A stretch of DNA of 63,417 bases from Planctomycetota bacterium (lineage in GTDB: Bacteria; Planctomycetota; UBA1135; JADKAF01). Position 1 is the stretch's first letter; each line of letters begins with the position of its first letter. The stretch covers positions 1 through 63,417 of the forward strand of contig JAEUHW010000407.1 in NCBI GenBank assembly GCA_016793245.1, given 5' to 3'. This document shows positions 60,821-63,417 of this stretch, piece by piece. The position numbers and the translations under genes were made by a program. Under the pieces are notes generated by a model. The model did no database searches. It was not told the DNA's origin and saw only the letters and a list, made by a program, of their open reading frames with translations.

Positions 60821-61390
60821 AGCGCCGAACGCGCTGAATCGCAGGAGCGAACGGAGGCGACGCGGTGAACCCGCGCCGCCTCCGCGCACGTTAGGAGCAC
60901 CGGGCGCGCAGCTCCCGGTACCCAAACCCACGACGAGCGCGAACATTCGAACGCGTGAACCGCGACGACCGCTCCGCCAGCCCTCCGGCGAAGCAAGCGC
61001 CGCGCCCGCCGCGCGTTCACGACGTCCAACGACACCGCGCGTCGACGCGTAATCAACGTCGGAATCGATTGGAGAGCGAGCGCGGCGGTCACGTCGCTTG
61101 CATCGCCTCCGGATGCGGCTCCGCTACGTCGAAAGACATCGTGCGCCGTTCCGGAGCCCGCTGGAGGCGGGGGCTCCGGAACTCATGCTACGGGAGAGAC
61201 GGGACGTCGATGCGAGAACGATGCCGATAGACTCGGGTTCCACGCCCGCGCGGCGGCGTGAGATCGCGCAGCGAGTAACGTAGCGCAATCAAGATTCCGG
61301 CTTTCTAGGAAACCAACGACGGACCTTCTGCGTTCTACATGCTGGAACGAAGCCGGGGAAGGCGACGCGCAATGAGGCAGAGGAAGCCAG
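60821..61390 (+). repeat. REP/RAYT region, copy 1 leader (left arm of inverted repeat)
   Basis: This stretch has no gene. From ~60961 it is directly repeated at ~62576 onwards (offset about 1615-1622 bp, interrupted by small differences), and its part ~60990-61300 is present in inverted orientation at ~62090-62430. It contains the hairpin at 61148-61182 and the sequence CTTTCTAGGAAACCA that precedes both transposase copies. Confidence 0.75.
61148..61182 (+). repeat. REP-like hairpin 1
   Basis: A 35-nt element: GTTCCGGAG pairs with CTCCGGAAC, then CCCGC with GCGGG, around a TGGAG loop with a GG bulge. An identical copy lies at 62763-62797, and a perfectly inverted copy at 62221-62255. This is the form of the REP elements mobilised by RAYT enzymes. 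Confidence 0.85.
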
Positions 61391-62131
61391 ATGCGCCGCA
61401 AGTTTCATCAGCTCGAGTTCGAGTTTCGTCAGCATGGCGGCAAGCGGAAGGGCGCGGGACGGAAGCCGAAGAACACCGAGCCCGGGATGCCGCACCGTCA
61501 GCGCGCGAAGAAGAAGCGCAACGAGCCGCTGCACGTCACCGTGAGTCTCGCCGATGGTCTGCCCTCGCTGCGCCGCGGTGGAGCGCTCAAGCTCGTGCTC
61601 GCGGCGCTCTGCGCGAGCAGCAACCGTCACGGAATGCGGATCGTTCACTATTCGATTCAGCGGGACCATCTGCACCTTCTGGTCGAGGCCGAGGATCGCG
61701 AGTGCGTGGCGCGTGGCATGAATGCGCTGCTGAGTCCACTTGCCCGCGCGCTGAACAAGCTCTGGGGCCGCCGCGGCAAGGTGTTCCCCGAGCGCTATCA
61801 CGACGAGGTGATCTCGACGCCGACGCAGGCCCGGAACGCACTGCGCTACGTGCTGCAGAACGGCAAGAAGCACGGCGTTGTCGCGCAGGCGTCGATCGAC
61901 CTCTGCTCGAGCGCGCCTTCGTTCGATGGCTGGATACAGCGTCCGTCGATCGCGTCGATGCCGACCGCGCCGGTCGTGGCCACCGTTGCACCCGCCTCGA
62001 CCTGGCTTCTCGCCACCGGCTGGCGCCGCCATGGACTGCTCGACATCCGCGAGTTCCCGCAGCACAACAAGGCCTCCGGTCGACGGCGAGGGAACCCTAC
62101 GCAATCAAGCCGCCGAGCAACCTCGCGCTGA
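61391..62131 (+). CDS. REP-associated tyrosine transposase (RAYT, Y1/IS200-like)
   Basis: A 246-residue HUH transposase-like protein. The N-terminus GGKRKGAGRKPKNTEPG followed by PHRQR is typical of RAYTs. The HUH motif is RDHLHLLVEA (H93, H95) and the catalytic Tyr is Y153 in ALRYVLQNGKKHG. RAYTs cut and join single-stranded REP hairpins and are usually single-copy, non-self-mobilising genes flanked by REPs. Here REP-like hairpins stand on both sides in inverted orientation. The last ~50 residues run into the right-hand inverted repeat and are probably not functional. A second, damaged copy starts at 63013. Confidence 0.9.
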   Translation: MRRKFHQLEFEFRQHGGKRKGAGRKPKNTEPGMPHRQRAKKKRNEPLHVTVSLADGLPSLRRGGALKLVLAALCASSNRHGMRIVHYSIQRDHLHLLVEAEDRECVARGMNALLSPLARALNKLWGRRGKVFPERYHDEVISTPTQARNALRYVLQNGKKHGVVAQASIDLCSSAPSFDGWIQRPSIASMPTAPVVATVAPASTWLLATGWRRHGLLDIREFPQHNKASGRRRGNPTQSSRRATSR

Positions 62132-62555
62132 ACCACGCCGCACTACCGCCGCGCGGGCGTGGAACTCGTGTCCATCGACGTCGTTCTCGCGTCGACATCC
62201 GCACGCACCCATGAGCATGAGTTCCGGAGCCCCCGCCTCCAGCGGGCTCCGGAACGGCGCACCGTGTCTATCGACGGAGCGAAGCCGCGCCCGGAGGCGC
62301 AGCAAGCGACGTGCACGACGCGTCACGCTCCGCTTTTCTCGCTCGCGTCATTCGCGCGTCGGCTCTCGAGTTCCATCGACGCAGTGCGCGCGCGTCGGGC
62401 GCGGCGCTTGCTTCGCCGCAGGGCCGGGCGTAGCGCATGCGCGGTCTTGCGTTCGAACGCCTCTCGCTCTCGCTTCACGCCTTCACGCCTTCAGGCGTGC
62501 ACCTGAACGATGGACGCATCTACGCGAGAGCGGTACCCGGAACTAAGACGCACGA
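62090..62555. repeat. Inverted copy of the REP leader (right arm)
   Basis: Reading the minus strand, this segment reproduces much of ~60990-61300, including the CGCAATCAAG, GTTCCACGCCCGCGCGGCGG and hairpin sequences. With the left arm it encloses the transposase gene as a long imperfect inverted repeat. No independent gene is seen here. Confidence 0.7.
62221..62255 (-). repeat. REP-like hairpin 2 (inverted)
   Basis: Exact reverse complement of hairpin 1, 35 nt. It lies ~90 nt downstream of the transposase stop, so the enzyme gene is flanked by REP-like hairpins pointing toward each other. Confidence 0.85.
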
Positions 62556-62575
62556 GAGCATCTGAACGCGAACAT

Positions 62576-63012
62576 CGCGACGACCGCTCCGCCAGCCCTC
62601 CGGCGACGCAAGCGCCGCGCCCGCCGCGCGCGAACGACGTCGCACGACACCGTTCGTCGAAGCGCACTCGACGACGAACGCGATTCGAGCGCGCGCGCGG
62701 CGGTCACGCCGCTTGCGTCGCCTCCGGATGCGGCTCCGCTACGTCGATAGACAGCGTGCGCCGTTCCGGAGCCCGCTGGAGGCGGGGGCTCCGGAACTCA
62801 TGCTACGGAAGAGATCGGACATCGATGCGAGAACCGCGTCGAGAGACATCGGTTCGTCGCCCGCGCGGTGCAGTGAGATCGAGCAGCGAGCAACGTCGCG
62901 CAATCAAGAGTCCGACTTTCTAGGAAACCACCTACGCCCCTTCTGCGTTCTATGTGCTGGAACGACATCGGGGAAGGCTACGCAGCACGAGGCCGAGGAA
63001 GCCCGAAGCCAC
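62576..63012 (+). repeat. REP/RAYT region, copy 2 leader
   Basis: Direct repeat of ~60961-61390 with scattered substitutions: both start CGCGACGACCGCTCCGCCAG, both contain the REP-like hairpin, and both end with the CTTTCTAGGAAACCA and TTCTGCGTTCTA blocks before the transposase start. No gene is evident. Confidence 0.8.
62763..62797 (+). repeat. REP-like hairpin 3
   Basis: Identical to hairpin 1 (35 nt) and in the same position relative to the second transposase copy. Confidence 0.85.
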
Positions 63013-63417
63013 ATGCGCCGCAAGATTCATCAGCTCGAGTTCGACTTCCGTCAGCATGGCGGCAAGCGGAAGGGTGCAGGACGGAAGCCGAAGCATGCCG
63101 AGCCGGGCATGCCGCACCGTCAACGCTCGGCGAAGAAGCGCGGCGTGCCGCTGCATATCTGCCGATCGCCCACCATCGCTCCGTCGCGGCGGTGCGCTGA
63201 AGATCGTGCTCGCGGCGCTCAGCGCGAGCAGCGACCGGCACGGAATGCGGATCATCCACTACTCGATTCAGAAGGACCATCTGCACCTGCTCGTCGAGGC
63301 CGACGATCGCACCTGCGTCGCGCGCGGCATGAACGCGCTCCTGAGTCCGCTCGCCCGCGCGTTGAACAAGCTCTGGGGCCGCCGCGGCAAGGTGTTCCCC
63401 GAGCGCTATCACGACGA
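63013..63417 (+). pseudogene. Second RAYT transposase copy, frameshifted and cut by window end
   Basis: The start (RRKIHQLEFDFRQHGGKRKG then AGRKPKH) matches the intact transposase for ~50 codons. An 11-nt net deletion near 63155-63175, relative to copy 1, shifts the frame. The downstream part (LVLAALSASSDRHGMRIIHY-like, QKDHLHLLVEADDR) continues in another frame to the window end, with the HUH His residues intact. The HUH region is more conserved than the damaged segment, suggesting recent inactivation. Confidence 0.88.

Noticed and set aside
62132..63012. Several short open frames in the REP region
   Set aside because: They are Arg/Ser-rich translations of the repeats, differ between the two copies and have no family resemblance.

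Overview
This 63.4-kb window is very GC-rich, almost fully coding bacterial chromosome. I see no rRNA, tRNA, CRISPR array or phage. Its content suggests a Planctomycetota-like lineage, probably one of the high-GC marine or uncultured groups. Pointers are secreted seven-repeat FG-GAP propeller proteins, a ThuA-like protein, Ser/Thr kinases with long TPR tails, an ECF sigma factor fused through a membrane segment to a giant extracytoplasmic region, and secreted proteins of unrelated type that share a C-terminal beta module. The taxon is an inference from gene content; no phylogenetic marker is present.

Layout. 1-4141: a catabolic cluster (cyclase end, sugar-phosphate-isomerase-like TIM barrel, enolase-superfamily enzyme, VOC protein, 2-hydroxyacid dehydrogenase). 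4275-8043: ankyrin protein, HutD-like protein, ThuA-like protein and a small zinc-ribbon protein. 8064-17853: a 39-bp palindrome, the ECF sigma fusion, FG-GAP protein, aldo/keto reductase, subtilisin-like protease, and a second large membrane-anchored beta-domain protein bordered by an imperfect direct repeat. 18172-26318: thioredoxin-like protein, NagX/HGSNAT-type acyltransferase, Kef-type antiporter, a TetR regulator divergent from a DUF2339 giant membrane protein with two evident operators between them, and the tail of a decayed ATPase. 26353-30489: zinc alcohol dehydrogenase, PQQ-type propeller protein, secreted M12-like metalloprotease.

30676-36289 is a signalling block: a STAS domain fused to a GPP34 (GOLPH3-like) domain, translationally coupled to an RsbW-like anti-sigma kinase; then a small beta protein and a cyclase-kinase-TPR fusion. 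36327-45813: membrane spermidine-synthase-like protein, ATP-type PEP carboxykinase, a thrombospondin-C-like secreted protein, and a second kinase-TPR protein with a 30-bp tandem repeat upstream. 46119-53481: PgeF/YfiH protein, macro-domain protein, a DUF1801 protein with a histone-H1-like basic tail, a sulfatase-fold protein, a FabZ-like dehydratase coupled to a BrkB/YihY membrane protein. 53704-59776: another FG-GAP protein, a four-gene minus-strand run (endonuclease V, saccharopine-dehydrogenase-like, DUF5522, lipoprotein) and a secreted peptidase-like protein lacking its zinc motif.

59873-63417 holds a secreted thioredoxin-like gene interrupted by an in-frame TGA, then a REP/RAYT region: an intact Y1 transposase between inverted copies of a REP-like hairpin, followed by a direct duplication whose transposase is frameshifted and runs off the window.

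Most promising for novelty: the STAS-GPP34 plus RsbW-like pair, the ECF sigma-membrane-beta-domain fusion, the shared C-terminal module of secreted proteins, the DUF1801/H1-tail protein, and the in-frame TGA gene with a hairpin just downstream.
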